Shown here: piece after piece, positions 25,713 through 35,581 of the stretch | Position numbering within the stretch: position 1 is the stretch's first letter | Layout of the letters: each line of letters starts with the position of its first letter | Assembly: GCF_019645815.1 (NCBI RefSeq) | Contig: NZ_CP080997.1 | Location: 2,918,880 to 2,982,879, forward strand | Reading direction: 5' to 3' | Source: Mycolicibacter heraklionensis | GTDB lineage: Bacteria > Actinomycetota > Actinomycetes > Mycobacteriales > Mycobacteriaceae | Length of the DNA: 64,000 nucleotides | The notes under the pieces: generated by a model | The model's input: the letters and a program-made list of their open reading frames with translations, nothing else | Told to the model about the DNA's origin: nothing | Database searches by the model: none | Program-made: the position numbers and the translations under genes

Positions 25713-26453
25713 GTGGCTGACAACGCCCGAGACGATCAAGAGGTGGCATTGGTTCTGCGCGGCGTGACGGCCGTTCTGCTGCCGGGGACCGGATCCGACG
25801 ACGACTACATCGGCCGGGCGTTTCGGCGTCCGTTGCAGCAGGTGGGTGCCGAATTGGTGACGCATCGCCCGCAGCCGGGCCGACTCATCGAGGGTTATCT
25901 GGAGGCGCTGGATGCGGCGGCCGCGCAATCCGGCCCGATCCTCGCCGGTGGTGTCTCGATCGGCGCGGCGGTGGCCACCGCGTGGGCACTGCGCCATCCC
26001 GAGCGAGTGGTCGGAGTGCTGGCCGCGCTGCCGGCCTGGACCGGCGCCCCCGATGACGCACCCGCCGCCCACGCCGCGCGCTACAGCGCCGAGCAGTTGC
26101 GCAACGACGGTCTGGCGGTGGTGGTGGCCCAGATGCTGGCATCGAGCCCGGGGTGGCTCGGCGACGAGTTGACCCGCTCGTGGACCGCTCAGTGGCCGCA
26201 GCTGCCCGACGCTTTAGAGGAGGCCGCGGCCTATGTCGCGCCGACGCACGCCGAGCTGGCGGCCCTGACCGTGCCGATGGGAGTGACCGCCGCGGTCGAC
26301 GACGCGGTCCATCCGTTGCAGACGGCCTCCGAATGGGCCGCCGCCGTGCCGCGCGCGGCGCTATGCACCGTCACCCTGGACCAGATCGGCGCCGACCCGA
26401 CCGCCTTGGGCACCGCCTGCGTGACCGCGCTGACGATGGCGCTGGCGGATTGA
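25713..26453 (+). CDS. Alpha/beta-hydrolase
   Basis: 246 residues. VTAVLLPGTGSDDDYIGRAF is an oxyanion-loop type start, ILAGGVSIGAAVATAWAL supplies the nucleophile elbow (G-V-S-I-G), and VTAAVDDAVHPL contains a candidate acid residue. The His is not obvious. Start GTG at 25713 is uncertain; an in-frame GTG at about 25743 would drop 10 residues. Corresponds to Rv2695. Substrate unknown. The stop touches the second 56-bp array. Confidence 0.78.
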   Translation: MADNARDDQEVALVLRGVTAVLLPGTGSDDDYIGRAFRRPLQQVGAELVTHRPQPGRLIEGYLEALDAAAAQSGPILAGGVSIGAAVATAWALRHPERVVGVLAALPAWTGAPDDAPAAHAARYSAEQLRNDGLAVVVAQMLASSPGWLGDELTRSWTAQWPQLPDALEEAAAYVAPTHAELAALTVPMGVTAAVDDAVHPLQTASEWAAAVPRAALCTVTLDQIGADPTALGTACVTALTMALAD

Positions 26454-26677
26454 CTAACCGCCGGTGTTGATTCGGCGGTCCAGCTTCGGCTCTCCTGCGT
26501 CGAGCCTCGCTAACCGCCGGTGTTGATTCGGCGGTCCAGCTTCGGCTCTCCTGCGTCGAGCCTCGCTAACCGCCGGTGTTGATTCGGCGGTCCAGCTTCG
26601 GCTCTCCTGCGTCGAGCCTCGCTAACCGCCGGTGTTGATTCGGCGGTCCAGCTTCGGCTCTCCTGCGTCGAGCCTCG
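26454..26677. repeat. Tandem repeat array B: 4 identical units of 56 bp
   Basis: Four identical units start at 26454, 26510, 26566 and 26622 (exactly 224 bp). They fill the whole gap between two convergent genes: the array begins at the base after one stop (TGA, 26451-26453) and the next unit's CTA at 26678 is the TAG of the other. The unit shares GGTCCAGCTTCGGCTCTCC and TCGAGCCTCG with array A. Exact identity of all copies points to recent amplification or gene conversion. Confidence 0.97.
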
Positions 26678-27490
26678 CTAACCGCCGGTAATAGTGCGCA
26701 ACTGCTGCATCGCGGAACCCTCCACGCTGCGGCGAGCGGCCGGCGCGGGCGGTATGTCTCCGCCTCCACCGAACATGGTGGCCTCCTGCAGCGCGGCTGC
26801 CTGCTGCACGGCGGCCTGCTCGGCCGCCGCCTGCTGCGCCGCGGCCTGCTGCGCCGCAGCCGCTCGCAACTGCTCGGCCATCGGCTCGGGCAGTCGTACC
26901 GGCAACGGGGTACGCACCGGCAGCGGCGTGTCGCCGCGGCGGACGACGGTGTCGGCCAGCGCCTCTCGCGCCTGCTGGGCGAGCACCTCCATGGTCTCGG
27001 GCCGACCGTTGATCACGCAGCGCACCATCCAGCGGTAGCCGTCGACCCCGATGAACCGGACCGCCCCGGTCGCCGAACCGAGCACCTCCCGGCCCCACGG
27101 GCCGTCGACGATGCTGACGTTCGCGTTGTCCCTGCGCAGCGCCTCGGCCAGCTCACCGGCCACCTCACGCCACAGACCCGCCGACTTGGGTGCGGCGTAG
27201 GCCGCGATGTTGAACCGGCCGTGGGACGTCACCAGCCACACCGCGCTGGGGACACCCGCCTCGCTCAACTCGACCTGGACCTGAGCGCCCGGCGGCATCG
27301 GCACCAGCACCGAGCCCAAGTCGAGCCGGGCCGTCGTCGCCGCCGCAGGGTCGTCGAAGTCCTCGATGTCGAAGGGGCCCTCCAGCTCTTCCGACTCGGA
27401 TACGAACTCGTCCCCTTCTCCGTAGGCTTCCGGCCCGGCGCTCATCGGCTCGTCGGCCTCGCCTTTGCCTTTACCCCTACCGAATGCCAT
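26678..27490 (-). CDS. DUF3710 family protein with Ala/Gln-rich tail
   Basis: 270 residues from the ATG at 27490. A basic N-terminus and an acidic linker precede the DUF3710 domain (about 60-200), with conserved LDLGSVLVPMPPGAQVQVEL, APKSAGLWREVAGE, GPWGREVLGS and FIGVDGYRWMVRCVI. The tail at about 207-232 is an Ala/Gln repeat (QAAAQQAAAEQ pattern), probably helical. Ends Thr-Gly-Gly at the array's TAG. Corresponds to Rv2696c; function unknown. Confidence 0.88.
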   Translation of the reverse strand: MAFGRGKGKGEADEPMSAGPEAYGEGDEFVSESEELEGPFDIEDFDDPAAATTARLDLGSVLVPMPPGAQVQVELSEAGVPSAVWLVTSHGRFNIAAYAAPKSAGLWREVAGELAEALRRDNANVSIVDGPWGREVLGSATGAVRFIGVDGYRWMVRCVINGRPETMEVLAQQAREALADTVVRRGDTPLPVRTPLPVRLPEPMAEQLRAAAAQQAAAQQAAAEQAAVQQAAALQEATMFGGGGDIPPAPAARRSVEGSAMQQLRTITGG

Positions 27491-27529
27491 CACAGCCGCC
27501 CATCTTCGTCACTTCGTCATCACTAGCCG

Positions 27530-27994
27530 TCACAAACTCGCGTGCCCCCCTGAGGAGCCGTGACCACCGGCGCCGCGGGTCGTCGGGGCCAGCCCGGCCT
27601 CGTCGAACGACGCCACCTCCACCAGCTCCGGAAGCTCGACTCGCTGCACCAGCAACTGCGCAATCCGGTCGCCGCGGTGGATCTCGATCGGCGTCGCCGG
27701 GTCCAGGTTGATCAACGAGACCTTTATCTCACCACGATAGCCCGCGTCGACGGTTCCGGGACTGTTGACGATCGAAAGGCCCACCCGCGCAGCCAAACCC
27801 GACCGAGGGTGGATAAGGCCGACCATGCCGAAAGGAATTGCCACCGCGATCCCGGTGGGCACCAGGGCGCGCTGCCCCGGGCCCAACTCGACGTCGACCG
27901 CACTGAAGAGGTCGACGCCGGCATCGCCGGCGTGAGCACGGCTCGGCAGTGGAAGATCCGGATCCAAGCGAACAACCGCAAGACTGGGTGACAC
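27530..27994 (-). CDS. dut: dUTP diphosphatase
   Basis: 154 residues from a GTG at 27994, the same length as the M. tuberculosis enzyme. All five dUTPase motifs are visible: [47 protein letters not shown] and a C-terminal [12 protein letters not shown] arm. Hydrolyses dUTP to dUMP. The open frame also offers a TTG 9 nt earlier. Overlapping divergent -10 sequences lie between it and the DUF3093 gene. Confidence 0.95.
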   Translation of the reverse strand: MSPSLAVVRLDPDLPLPSRAHAGDAGVDLFSAVDVELGPGQRALVPTGIAVAIPFGMVGLIHPRSGLAARVGLSIVNSPGTVDAGYRGEIKVSLINLDPATPIEIHRGDRIAQLLVQRVELPELVEVASFDEAGLAPTTRGAGGHGSSGGHASL

Positions 27995-28002
27995 GAGGCG
28001 CA

Positions 28003-28012
28003 AGACTACTCT
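28003..28012. promoter_or_regulatory. Overlapping divergent -10 elements for dut and the DUF3093 gene
   Basis: AGACTACTCT contains a minus-strand TAGTCT (28008-28003), 8 nt from the dut GTG, and a plus-strand TACTCT (28007-28012), 7 nt from the ATG at 28020. The two -10 boxes share two bases, so polymerase could not occupy both at once. Confidence 0.55.
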
Positions 28013-28019
28013 TAGCCGG

Positions 28020-28505
28020 ATGTCGGGATCGCGCCTGAACCATCGGGCATCGCAGACAGTGCGCTACAGCGAACAGCTGTGGGTGCCGTGGTGGTGGTGG
28101 CCACTGGGGTTCTTGGGCAACGGCCTGATGGCCTACGAAGTCCGCTTGGGCCTGCGCACGCTGCCCGGCTGGCTGCCGTTCGCGGTGTTCTTCGCGGTCA
28201 CCGTCGCCGCCCTGCTGTGGCTGGGGCGCATCAAGGTGCAGGTCATCGAGAACGGCGGGGAAACGCAGCTGTGGGCCGGTGACGCGCACCTGCCCGCGAC
28301 CGTGATCGCACGCTCCGCCGAGGTCCCGCGGACGGCCAAGTCCGCAGCACTGGGCCGCCAGCTCGATCCGGCGGCATACGTCCTACATCGCGGCTGGGTG
28401 GGGCCCATGATCTTGGTCGTCCTCAACGATCCCGACGACCCGACGCCGTACTGGCTGGTCAGCTGCCGCAACCCACAGCGGATGCTGGCGGCTTTGCGCA
28501 CCTAA
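28020..28505 (+). CDS. DUF3093 membrane protein
   Basis: 161 residues. Two membrane helices (about 23-40 and 48-66) follow the typical [12 protein letters not shown] start, then a soluble C-terminal domain with [13 protein letters not shown] and [20 protein letters not shown], ending [15 protein letters not shown]. Corresponds to Rv2698. Function unknown. Predicted leaderless. Confidence 0.85.
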   Translation: MSGSRLNHRASQTVRYSEQLWVPWWWWPLGFLGNGLMAYEVRLGLRTLPGWLPFAVFFAVTVAALLWLGRIKVQVIENGGETQLWAGDAHLPATVIARSAEVPRTAKSAALGRQLDPAAYVLHRGWVGPMILVVLNDPDDPTPYWLVSCRNPQRMLAALRT

Positions 28506-28530
28506 GCAGGATTGAGCGGGACAGGCCTGG

Positions 28531-28833
28531 TCAGGCCGCGCAATCGGTGCAGATCATCACACCGTTCTTCTCACTGGCCAGACGGCTGCGGTGCTGCACC
28601 AGGAAACAGCTCGAGCAGGTGAACTCGTCGGCCTGCTTCGGAACGACACGCACCGACAGCTCTTCACCGGACAGGTCGGCGCCGGGCAGCTCGAACGACT
28701 CGGCCGATTCGGACTCGTCGACGTCGACCACGGCGGACTGCGCCTCGTTGCGCCGCGCCTTGAGTTCCTCCAACGAATCCTCGGAAACGTCGTCGGTCTC
28801 GGTGCGACGCGGGGCGTCGTAATCGGTAGCCAT
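28531..28833 (-). CDS. DUF4193 zinc-ribbon-like protein
   Basis: 100 residues. The N-terminal half is acidic (DDVSEDSLEELKARRNEAQ and VDVDESESAE), the C-terminal half has two CxxC pairs (CSSC near 73 and CTDC near 95) that probably bind one zinc. GGGGAGA precedes the ATG. It corresponds to Rv2699c. The family is actinobacterial and of unknown role; related proteins include partners of RNA polymerase, but that is not shown here. Confidence 0.87.
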   Translation of the reverse strand: MATDYDAPRRTETDDVSEDSLEELKARRNEAQSAVVDVDESESAESFELPGADLSGEELSVRVVPKQADEFTCSSCFLVQHRSRLASEKNGVMICTDCAA

Positions 28834-28934
28834 GGTCTTCTCCCCTCAAGTCCCCTCGAAAGCCTGCGCGAGCTTTGTACCAGCGTCGAACGCATCCACC
28901 AAATGATTCGTGCCCGGATCGCGGTCGGATCAAG

Positions 28935-28950
28935 TGTGATTTGCGTCACA
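28935..28950. promoter_or_regulatory. Perfect CRP-type site (TGTGA-N6-TCACA)
   Basis: TGTGA-TTTGCG-TCACA matches the CRP/Cmr consensus known for mycobacterial CRP (Rv3676) in every defined position. Its centre lies between 28942 and 28943. If cei transcription starts at its GTG (29004) this is -61.5, the classic class I activator position. Confidence 0.8.
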
Positions 28951-28991
28951 TTGCATTGCTGACCACGGTCATCGTCCGCGCGCGCGCCCTC

Positions 28992-28997
28992 TAGAGT
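28992..28997 (+). promoter_or_regulatory. -10 element for leaderless cei mRNA
   Basis: TAGAGT is followed by 6 nt and the GTG at 29004. No good -35 is seen at the expected distance (TCATCG), which suits an activator-dependent promoter. Confidence 0.6.
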
Positions 28998-29003
28998 GCG
29001 TAC

Positions 29004-29654
29004 GTGGTCGCGCAAATCACTACCGGTACCGAGTTCGACAAACACGGTCGGCCGTTCCGGCGACGCAACAACCGACCGGCAGCCTACGCCTTGGCGGCGC
29101 TGGCGCTGCTGACCGCGGTGGCATGGGCGGTGGCGCTCACCCGGCCGGCCGACATCCATGAGGTCGCGGTCTGCAATGCCCCACCGGCGCCGACCGAGCC
29201 GGCCCAGCCGCGGCTGGGCACCCAGGTGCCGCGCGCCGCGATGATCAGCACCACCCCGGCCAAGCTGGCCGACATCAAGGCCCGGGTCCTCAACGCCAGC
29301 GGCCGCGCCGGACAGGCCGCCGACGTCGCCGATGCGTTACGCGACGACGGCTTCGCCCAGCCGACCGCCGCCAACGACCCCATCTACATCGAGGACCGGC
29401 TGGACTGCCAGGGCCAGATCCGCTTCGGCCCGGCGGGCCAAGCCGCCGCGGCGGCGCTCTGGCTGGTGGCGCCTTGCACAGAGCTGTTCCGCGACGACCG
29501 CGCCGACGATTCGGTGGATCTGGCGGTCGGCAGCGACTTCGTCAGCCTGGCCCACAGCGATGACATCGAGGCCGCGCTGGCCGGCCTGCGCCCCGACGCC
29601 ACCGGGTTGCCCGACCCTGCGCTGCTGACCAAGATTCACTCCGGCACCTGCTGA
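29004..29654 (+). CDS. cei: Cell-envelope integrity protein Cei (LytR_C domain)
   Basis: 216 residues: a basic cytosolic N-terminus (FRRRNNRP), one membrane helix at about 26-46, then an extracytoplasmic LytR_C domain starting near IKARVLNASGRAGQAADVADAL. Four extracytoplasmic cysteines could form disulfides. The counterpart Rv2700 has been reported to be needed for normal envelope integrity. Followed after 25 bp by ppgK; the suhB gene that separates them in M. tuberculosis is missing. Confidence 0.88.
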   Translation: MVAQITTGTEFDKHGRPFRRRNNRPAAYALAALALLTAVAWAVALTRPADIHEVAVCNAPPAPTEPAQPRLGTQVPRAAMISTTPAKLADIKARVLNASGRAGQAADVADALRDDGFAQPTAANDPIYIEDRLDCQGQIRFGPAGQAAAAALWLVAPCTELFRDDRADDSVDLAVGSDFVSLAHSDDIEAALAGLRPDATGLPDPALLTKIHSGTC

Positions 29655-29679
29655 CGACCGATCGCCGAAGAGGAGATCC

Positions 29680-30492
29680 ATGACCGGCACCGACCCCGCC
29701 CCTTCCCCGACTGAGGACCGTCCGACTGCCGGCGCACGGCGGCAACGACGCGGCTTCGGCGTCGACGTGGGCGGCAGCGGTATCAAGGGCGGCGTCGTCG
29801 ATCTGGACACCGGTGCGCTGATCGGTGAGCGGTTCAAGCTGCCCACGCCGAGCCCCGCCACTCCCGCCTTGGTCGCCCAGACCGTCGCCGCTGTGGTCCG
29901 GGACTTCGGTTGGACCGGCCCGCTGGGCGTCACCTATCCGGGCGTGGTGGTCAACGGCGTCGTGCAGACGGCCGCCAACGTGGACAAGTCCTGGATCGGA
30001 CTGAACGCGCAGGACACGATCGCCGCCGAACTCGACGGCCAGCAGATCGTCATCCTCAACGACGCCGACGCCGCCGGGCTCGCCGAGGAGCGCTTCGGGG
30101 CAGGCAAGAACAACAGCGGCGTGGTCGTATTGCTCACCTTCGGGACCGGGATCGGCTCGGCGGTGATCCACAACGGAAAGCTGCTGCCCAACACCGAACT
30201 CGGACATATCGAGGTGGGCGGTAAAGAAGCCGAGCACCGGGCCGCCGCGTCGGTCAAGGAGCGGAAGAACTGGTCCATGGAGAAGTGGGCCAAACAGGTG
30301 ACCATGGTGCTGATGGCGATCGAGGACGCACTCTGCCCGGATCTGATCATCGTCGGCGGCGGTATCAGCCGCAAAGCCGATCGGTGGGTGCCACTGCTGG
30401 CCAACCGGACTCCGGTGGTCGCCGCGACACTGCAGAACACCGCGGGGATTGTCGGGGCCGCGATGGCGTCGTCGGCCGACGTGACCCGCTGA
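29680..30492 (+). CDS. ppgK: Polyphosphate glucokinase
   Basis: 270 residues. ROK-family kinase with N-terminal GFGVDVGGSGIKGGVVD (phosphate-binding), LGVTYPGVVVNGVV (substrate), LNDADAAGLAEERFG with the catalytic-type Asp, and LLTFGTGIGSAV (adenosine/phosphate 2). The ELGHIEVGGKEAEHRAA and KNWSMEKWAK segments are characteristic of PpgK, which phosphorylates glucose with polyphosphate or ATP. GAGGAG precedes the ATG. Confidence 0.93.
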   Translation: MTGTDPAPSPTEDRPTAGARRQRRGFGVDVGGSGIKGGVVDLDTGALIGERFKLPTPSPATPALVAQTVAAVVRDFGWTGPLGVTYPGVVVNGVVQTAANVDKSWIGLNAQDTIAAELDGQQIVILNDADAAGLAEERFGAGKNNSGVVVLLTFGTGIGSAVIHNGKLLPNTELGHIEVGGKEAEHRAAASVKERKNWSMEKWAKQVTMVLMAIEDALCPDLIIVGGGISRKADRWVPLLANRTPVVAATLQNTAGIVGAAMASSADVTR

Positions 30493-30530
30493 ATAACGCC
30501 CGCTCGGCGATTACCGCCTCGCCCTGTCGT

Positions 30531-30536
30531 TACAAT
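30531..30536 (+). promoter_or_regulatory. Candidate -10 of a sigA promoter
   Basis: TACAAT in the 186-bp gap upstream of sigA, giving a leader of about 135 nt. No convincing -35. A short inverted repeat (CAGTTG-N5-CAACTG, about 30577-30593) lies in the leader. Position-based inference. Confidence 0.4.
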
Positions 30537-30678
30537 GGTCGACGGCGGCCGCCTAACCGATAGCGGCGACTATCCCAGTTGATCACCAACTGAAATAGAG
30601 CCGACATTCGACATACCCGACACTTTCGGTTGCGCACAACGCTGCAACCCGGAAGTCAGTCCGACCGAAGGGGTGGAC

Positions 30679-32196
<1,518 letters not shown>

Positions 32197-32207
32197 CCTG
32201 CAGCGAC

Positions 32208-33284
32208 ATGGCCAAGACACCCCCGGCGGCAGTACTCAGTGCCGTCAACGCGTTTCGTGGCGGTCTGCAGCGCCTGCGCCAGGCGACCGTCCCCGCCTCT
32301 GTCGCCGTCGTGGAGCTGGGGTTCGGCGGATGGCTGACCCAGGCGCTCAGTGCCGCGGTGCGACTCGGGATCGCCGATGCGCTCGCCGCCGGTCCGCTGA
32401 CCGCCGACGAGGTCGCCCACCGAGTGGGCACCGACCCCCGCGCCACCTACCGGTTGATGCGCGCCTTGGCCAGCAACTCGGTGCTCAAGCTGCGCCGCGA
32501 CGGCCGGTTCGCGCTGACCCGCACCGGGCGCGCCCTGGTCTCTGACAATCCGGCCAGTGTGGCCCCGATGATCGCGTTCGTCGGCCACCCGGCGCACCGG
32601 GAACATTGGTCGCACCTGGAACACTCCGTGCGCACCGGCGAGACCGCCGTCGGCAAGGTTCGCGGCATGCCCTTCTTCTCCTACCTGGACACCGATCCCG
32701 AACTGGCGCAGGTGTTCAACGACGCGATGACCGGGGCGTCGGCCGTGGCGATCGAAAGCGCTGTCCCCGCATATGATTTCAGCGCCAGCAAGCTGATCGT
32801 GGATGTGGGTGGCGGCCATGGCGCACTGCTTGCCGCGGTACTGCGTCAGGCGCCCGACGCTCGCGGTGTGCTGTTCGACCTGCCGCAGGTGGTGGCCGCC
32901 GCCGACGCGACGGTGGCGGACGTGGCGTCACGCTGCGACATCCAGGGCGGATCGTTCTTCTCCTCGGTCCCCGCCGGCGGCGACACCTATCTGCTCAAGA
33001 CCGTCATCCACGACTGGGACGACGAACAGTCCCTGGCAATTCTGCGCAATGTCCGGGCCGCCATCGCGCCCGGCGGCAAGGTGCTGCTGTTCGAGATGGT
33101 GCTGCCCGAGGGAGCGCCCGCCCACTTGGGCCTGGTGCTCGACCTGGAGATGCTGGTTGCCGCCGGCGGACAGGAACGCACCCGGCGCGAGTACGCCGAG
33201 TTGCTGTCCCAGGCGGGATTCGAGCTGCAGCGCGTGGTGCCCACCACCAGCCCGCTGGCGATCGTCGAGGCCCGGGCTGTCTGA
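32208..33284 (+). CDS. SAM-dependent O-methyltransferase (winged-helix plus methyltransferase)
   Basis: 358 residues. An N-terminal dimerisation/winged-helix region (about 40-115; LTADEVAHRVGTDPRATYRLM) is followed by a Rossmann methyltransferase: LIVDVGGGHGALLAAVL, GVLFDLPQVV, and LLKTVIHDWDDEQSLAIL with the HDW motif of caffeic-acid/hydroxyneurosporene-type O-methyltransferases. The -10-like TAGCCT 8 nt before its ATG lies over the sigA stop codon. Not in the M. tuberculosis order at this place. Substrate unknown. Confidence 0.85.
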   Translation: MAKTPPAAVLSAVNAFRGGLQRLRQATVPASVAVVELGFGGWLTQALSAAVRLGIADALAAGPLTADEVAHRVGTDPRATYRLMRALASNSVLKLRRDGRFALTRTGRALVSDNPASVAPMIAFVGHPAHREHWSHLEHSVRTGETAVGKVRGMPFFSYLDTDPELAQVFNDAMTGASAVAIESAVPAYDFSASKLIVDVGGGHGALLAAVLRQAPDARGVLFDLPQVVAAADATVADVASRCDIQGGSFFSSVPAGGDTYLLKTVIHDWDDEQSLAILRNVRAAIAPGGKVLLFEMVLPEGAPAHLGLVLDLEMLVAAGGQERTRREYAELLSQAGFELQRVVPTTSPLAIVEARAV

Positions 33285-33322
33285 GACGCCGAGGCCGGCA
33301 CCGCGGCGTAGGATCGCCCAGC

Positions 33323-33610
33323 ATGCCGACCGATGACGCGTCGCCGGCGACTTTCGCCGCGTTGTTGAAGCGCGCGGCCACCCATGGCCACCGGGTGCCG
33401 CCCGAGGCCGATCTGAATCCCGCTGTGCTCGACGCGATCAACGCGGTCGCCGCCGCCTGGCCGCGCGTGCCCGCAGTTTTGATCAACAAGGCGCAAACGA
33501 CGTTCGCCCGTAGCGAACTCACTCGGGCGTCCGCGGCCAAGCCGACCACCCCGATCAACCTCAACCAGCCGGGCCGAACACGCCGTCCGGACCGGGCCGA
33601 TAATCACTGA
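33323..33610 (+). CDS. Hypothetical small protein
   Basis: 95 residues, mostly helical in the first 60 (FAALLKRAATHGHRV, VLDAINAVAAAWPRVPAVLI), with a basic Pro-rich tail. Third codon positions are strongly G/C, which supports coding. TAGGAT lies 8 nt before the ATG, so it may be leaderless. The last 50 bp overlap the convergent DUF952 gene. No recognised domain. Confidence 0.6.
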   Translation: MPTDDASPATFAALLKRAATHGHRVPPEADLNPAVLDAINAVAAAWPRVPAVLINKAQTTFARSELTRASAAKPTTPINLNQPGRTRRPDRADNH

Positions 33611-33926
33611 CACCGATCACGGCGTCAACCGGCAACGGCCCGTACAGATGCGGGAACAGCATCGCCTCCGGATCGCTTGGCACGCCCGGCTCCCAGCGCA
33701 CCGGCGCACCGACTTTGGCCGGATCCACCTGCAGCAAAACCAGATCCGTGCAGCCTCGATACAGCCGGTTGGCGGGCAGGTGCACCTGCTGGGGCGTCGA
33801 CATGTGCACGAATCCCACACTGTTCAACGACTCCGGACGCAGCGCCCCAGTCACCTGCGCCTGCGCCCAGTCGCCGGCACTGCACAGGTGGACCAAGACA
33901 CCGTGCGGGTTCGCGGACTGCGTCAT
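33561..33926 (-). CDS. DUF952 family protein
   Basis: 121 residues from the ATG at 33926 (another ATG 9 nt earlier is possible). DUF952 features: HLCSAGDWAQAQ, GFVHMSTPQQVHLPANRLY, LVLLQVDPAKVGAPVRWE and FPHLYGPLPVDAV with the conserved His-Leu-Tyr. This family of small globular proteins has an ADP-ribosyltransferase-like fold in some members; no activity can be assigned here. Overlaps the convergent small gene. Confidence 0.85.
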   Translation of the reverse strand: MTQSANPHGVLVHLCSAGDWAQAQVTGALRPESLNSVGFVHMSTPQQVHLPANRLYRGCTDLVLLQVDPAKVGAPVRWEPGVPSDPEAMLFPHLYGPLPVDAVIGVSDYRPGPDGVFGPAG

Positions 33927-34046
33927 GTCACCCATCCTGCCGCACCCCGTCGCGAGGTGAGACACGACACAGCCGAACCGGGGAACAACGCCGAACGTGC
34001 AAGCGTCTGACACACTTGAGGACAACCGCGAGAAACGGAGGAGCCC

Positions 34047-34241
34047 ATGAACGCGACTCTGACCAGTCCCGAACTCACTCGGGCTGATCGATGCGACCGG
34101 TGCGGCGCCGCCGCACGGGTACGAGCCACGCTGCCCTCCGGTGCCGAACTTCTCTTCTGCCAGCACCACGCCAACGAACACGAAGCCAAGCTGATCGAGC
34201 TGGCCGCCGTGATTCAGGTCAGCGCAGCCGCTGAGGCGTAA
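34047..34241 (+). CDS. Small zinc-ribbon protein (DUF7455-like)
   Basis: 64 residues. Cysteines in RCDRCG near 16-20 and a later FCQHHANEH segment give a likely C2-CH or C3H zinc site. GGAGGAG sits at the right distance before the ATG. Function unknown. Confidence 0.82.
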   Translation: MNATLTSPELTRADRCDRCGAAARVRATLPSGAELLFCQHHANEHEAKLIELAAVIQVSAAAEA

Positions 34242-34315
34242 CCAGAGCCGGCAGGCAACACACCGTCTGCGCCGATTGTGCAATAGCAGCGCCCGTCAGG
34301 AATGCTGGGCTGGTC

Positions 34316-35272
34316 ATGAGTGACCAGATCCCCAAACCTTCCCGTCATCACCTGCTCCGCATCGCGCGTCGCACCCTGGTCAAGAGCTGGGACGATTCGA
34401 TCTTCTCCGAATCGGCACAGGCGGGGTTCTGGTCGGTGTTGTCGCTGCCACCACTGCTGCTGGGGATGCTGGGCAGCCTGTCCTACGTGGCGCCGCTGTT
34501 CGGACCGGACACGCTGGCCACCATCCAGGATCGCCTGATCGGCATGGCCAGCAGCTTCTTCTCCAAGAACGTCGTGGTGGAGATCATCGAGCCGACCGTG
34601 CGGGACATCGTGGCCAATGCCCGCGGCGAGGTGGTCTCGCTGGGATTCGTGATTTCGCTGTGGGCCGGGTCGTCGGCGATCTCGGCGTTCGTCGACTCGG
34701 TGGTCGAGGCCCACGATCAGACCCCGCTGCGCCATCCGGTGCGGCAACGCTTCTTTGCGCTGGGCCTCTATGTCGCGATGCTGGTGATCGCCGTTGCTGC
34801 GGCCCCGTTCTTGGCGCTGGGCCCGCATGCGGTGGCCGAGCACCTGCCGGAGCGGTGGACCGACCTGCTGCGGTTCGGCTACTACCCGGCGCTGGTGTTG
34901 GGCCTGCTGCTGGCGGTCACCGTGCTCTACCGGGTGTCGCTGCCCAAACCCCTGCCCTCGCATCGCTTGGTGTTCGGCGCATTGCTGGCCACCACGGTGT
35001 TCGTCGTGGCGACCATGGGCTTGCGGATCTACCTGCGCTACATCACCAGCACCGGCTACACCTACGGGGCGCTGGCGACGCCGATCGCCTTCCTGTTGTT
35101 CGCGTTCCTGCTGGGCTTCGCCATCATGCTGGGCGCGGAACTGAACGCGGCGGTCCAAGAGGAGTGGCCGGCGCAGGCCACCCACCTGCACCAGCTGCGT
35201 ACCTGGGTGGTGTCAGGACGGGGGCGTACCGACCCCGACAATGGCGCCGCCGACCCGGTCAACCCTGCTTGA
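34316..35272 (+). CDS. YihY/YhjD-family inner-membrane protein
   Basis: 318 residues with six to seven membrane segments. The YihY (formerly RNase BN) pattern is present: SAQAGFWSVLSLPPLLLGML near the N-terminus, VVSLGFVISLWAGSSAISAFV, and a final FAIMLGAELNAAVQEEW. Ribonuclease activity for this family was a misassignment; function is uncertain. Corresponds to Rv2707. The 3' end overlaps the DUF3039 gene by 14 bp. Confidence 0.88.
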   Translation: MSDQIPKPSRHHLLRIARRTLVKSWDDSIFSESAQAGFWSVLSLPPLLLGMLGSLSYVAPLFGPDTLATIQDRLIGMASSFFSKNVVVEIIEPTVRDIVANARGEVVSLGFVISLWAGSSAISAFVDSVVEAHDQTPLRHPVRQRFFALGLYVAMLVIAVAAAPFLALGPHAVAEHLPERWTDLLRFGYYPALVLGLLLAVTVLYRVSLPKPLPSHRLVFGALLATTVFVVATMGLRIYLRYITSTGYTYGALATPIAFLLFAFLLGFAIMLGAELNAAVQEEWPAQATHLHQLRTWVVSGRGRTDPDNGAADPVNPA

Positions 35273-35504
35273 GAGTCGCGTAGATCCGCTTGCAGTCCGG
35301 GCAGACCGGGGAGCCCGGCTTGGCCGACTTGGTCACCGGGAAGACCTCACCGCACAGCGCCACCACGTGGGTGCCCATGACCGCGCTCTCGGCGATCTTG
35401 TCCTTCTTGACGTAGTGGAAGTACTTCGGGGTGTCGCCGCCGGTCCCGTCGTCGACGCGTTCCTCGGAATCGGTGCGTTCGAGGGTGTCGGTCTCTATGC
35501 CCAT
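35259..35504 (-). CDS. DUF3039 family protein
   Basis: 81 residues from the ATG at 35504. It has the DUF3039 core YFHYVKKDKIAESAVMGT, VVALCGEVFPV and a CPDC pair (CGE...CPDCK) that may bind zinc. GGGG precedes the ATG. Corresponds to Rv2708c; function unknown. Confidence 0.85.
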   Translation of the reverse strand: MGIETDTLERTDSEERVDDGTGGDTPKYFHYVKKDKIAESAVMGTHVVALCGEVFPVTKSAKPGSPVCPDCKRIYATLKQG

Positions 35505-35581
35505 GTCCCCATTGTGCCCAGAACTGGAGATGATCCAAAACCCCACGTGCCACCAAATCCGTCGTGTGGGACAGTGGAGTA

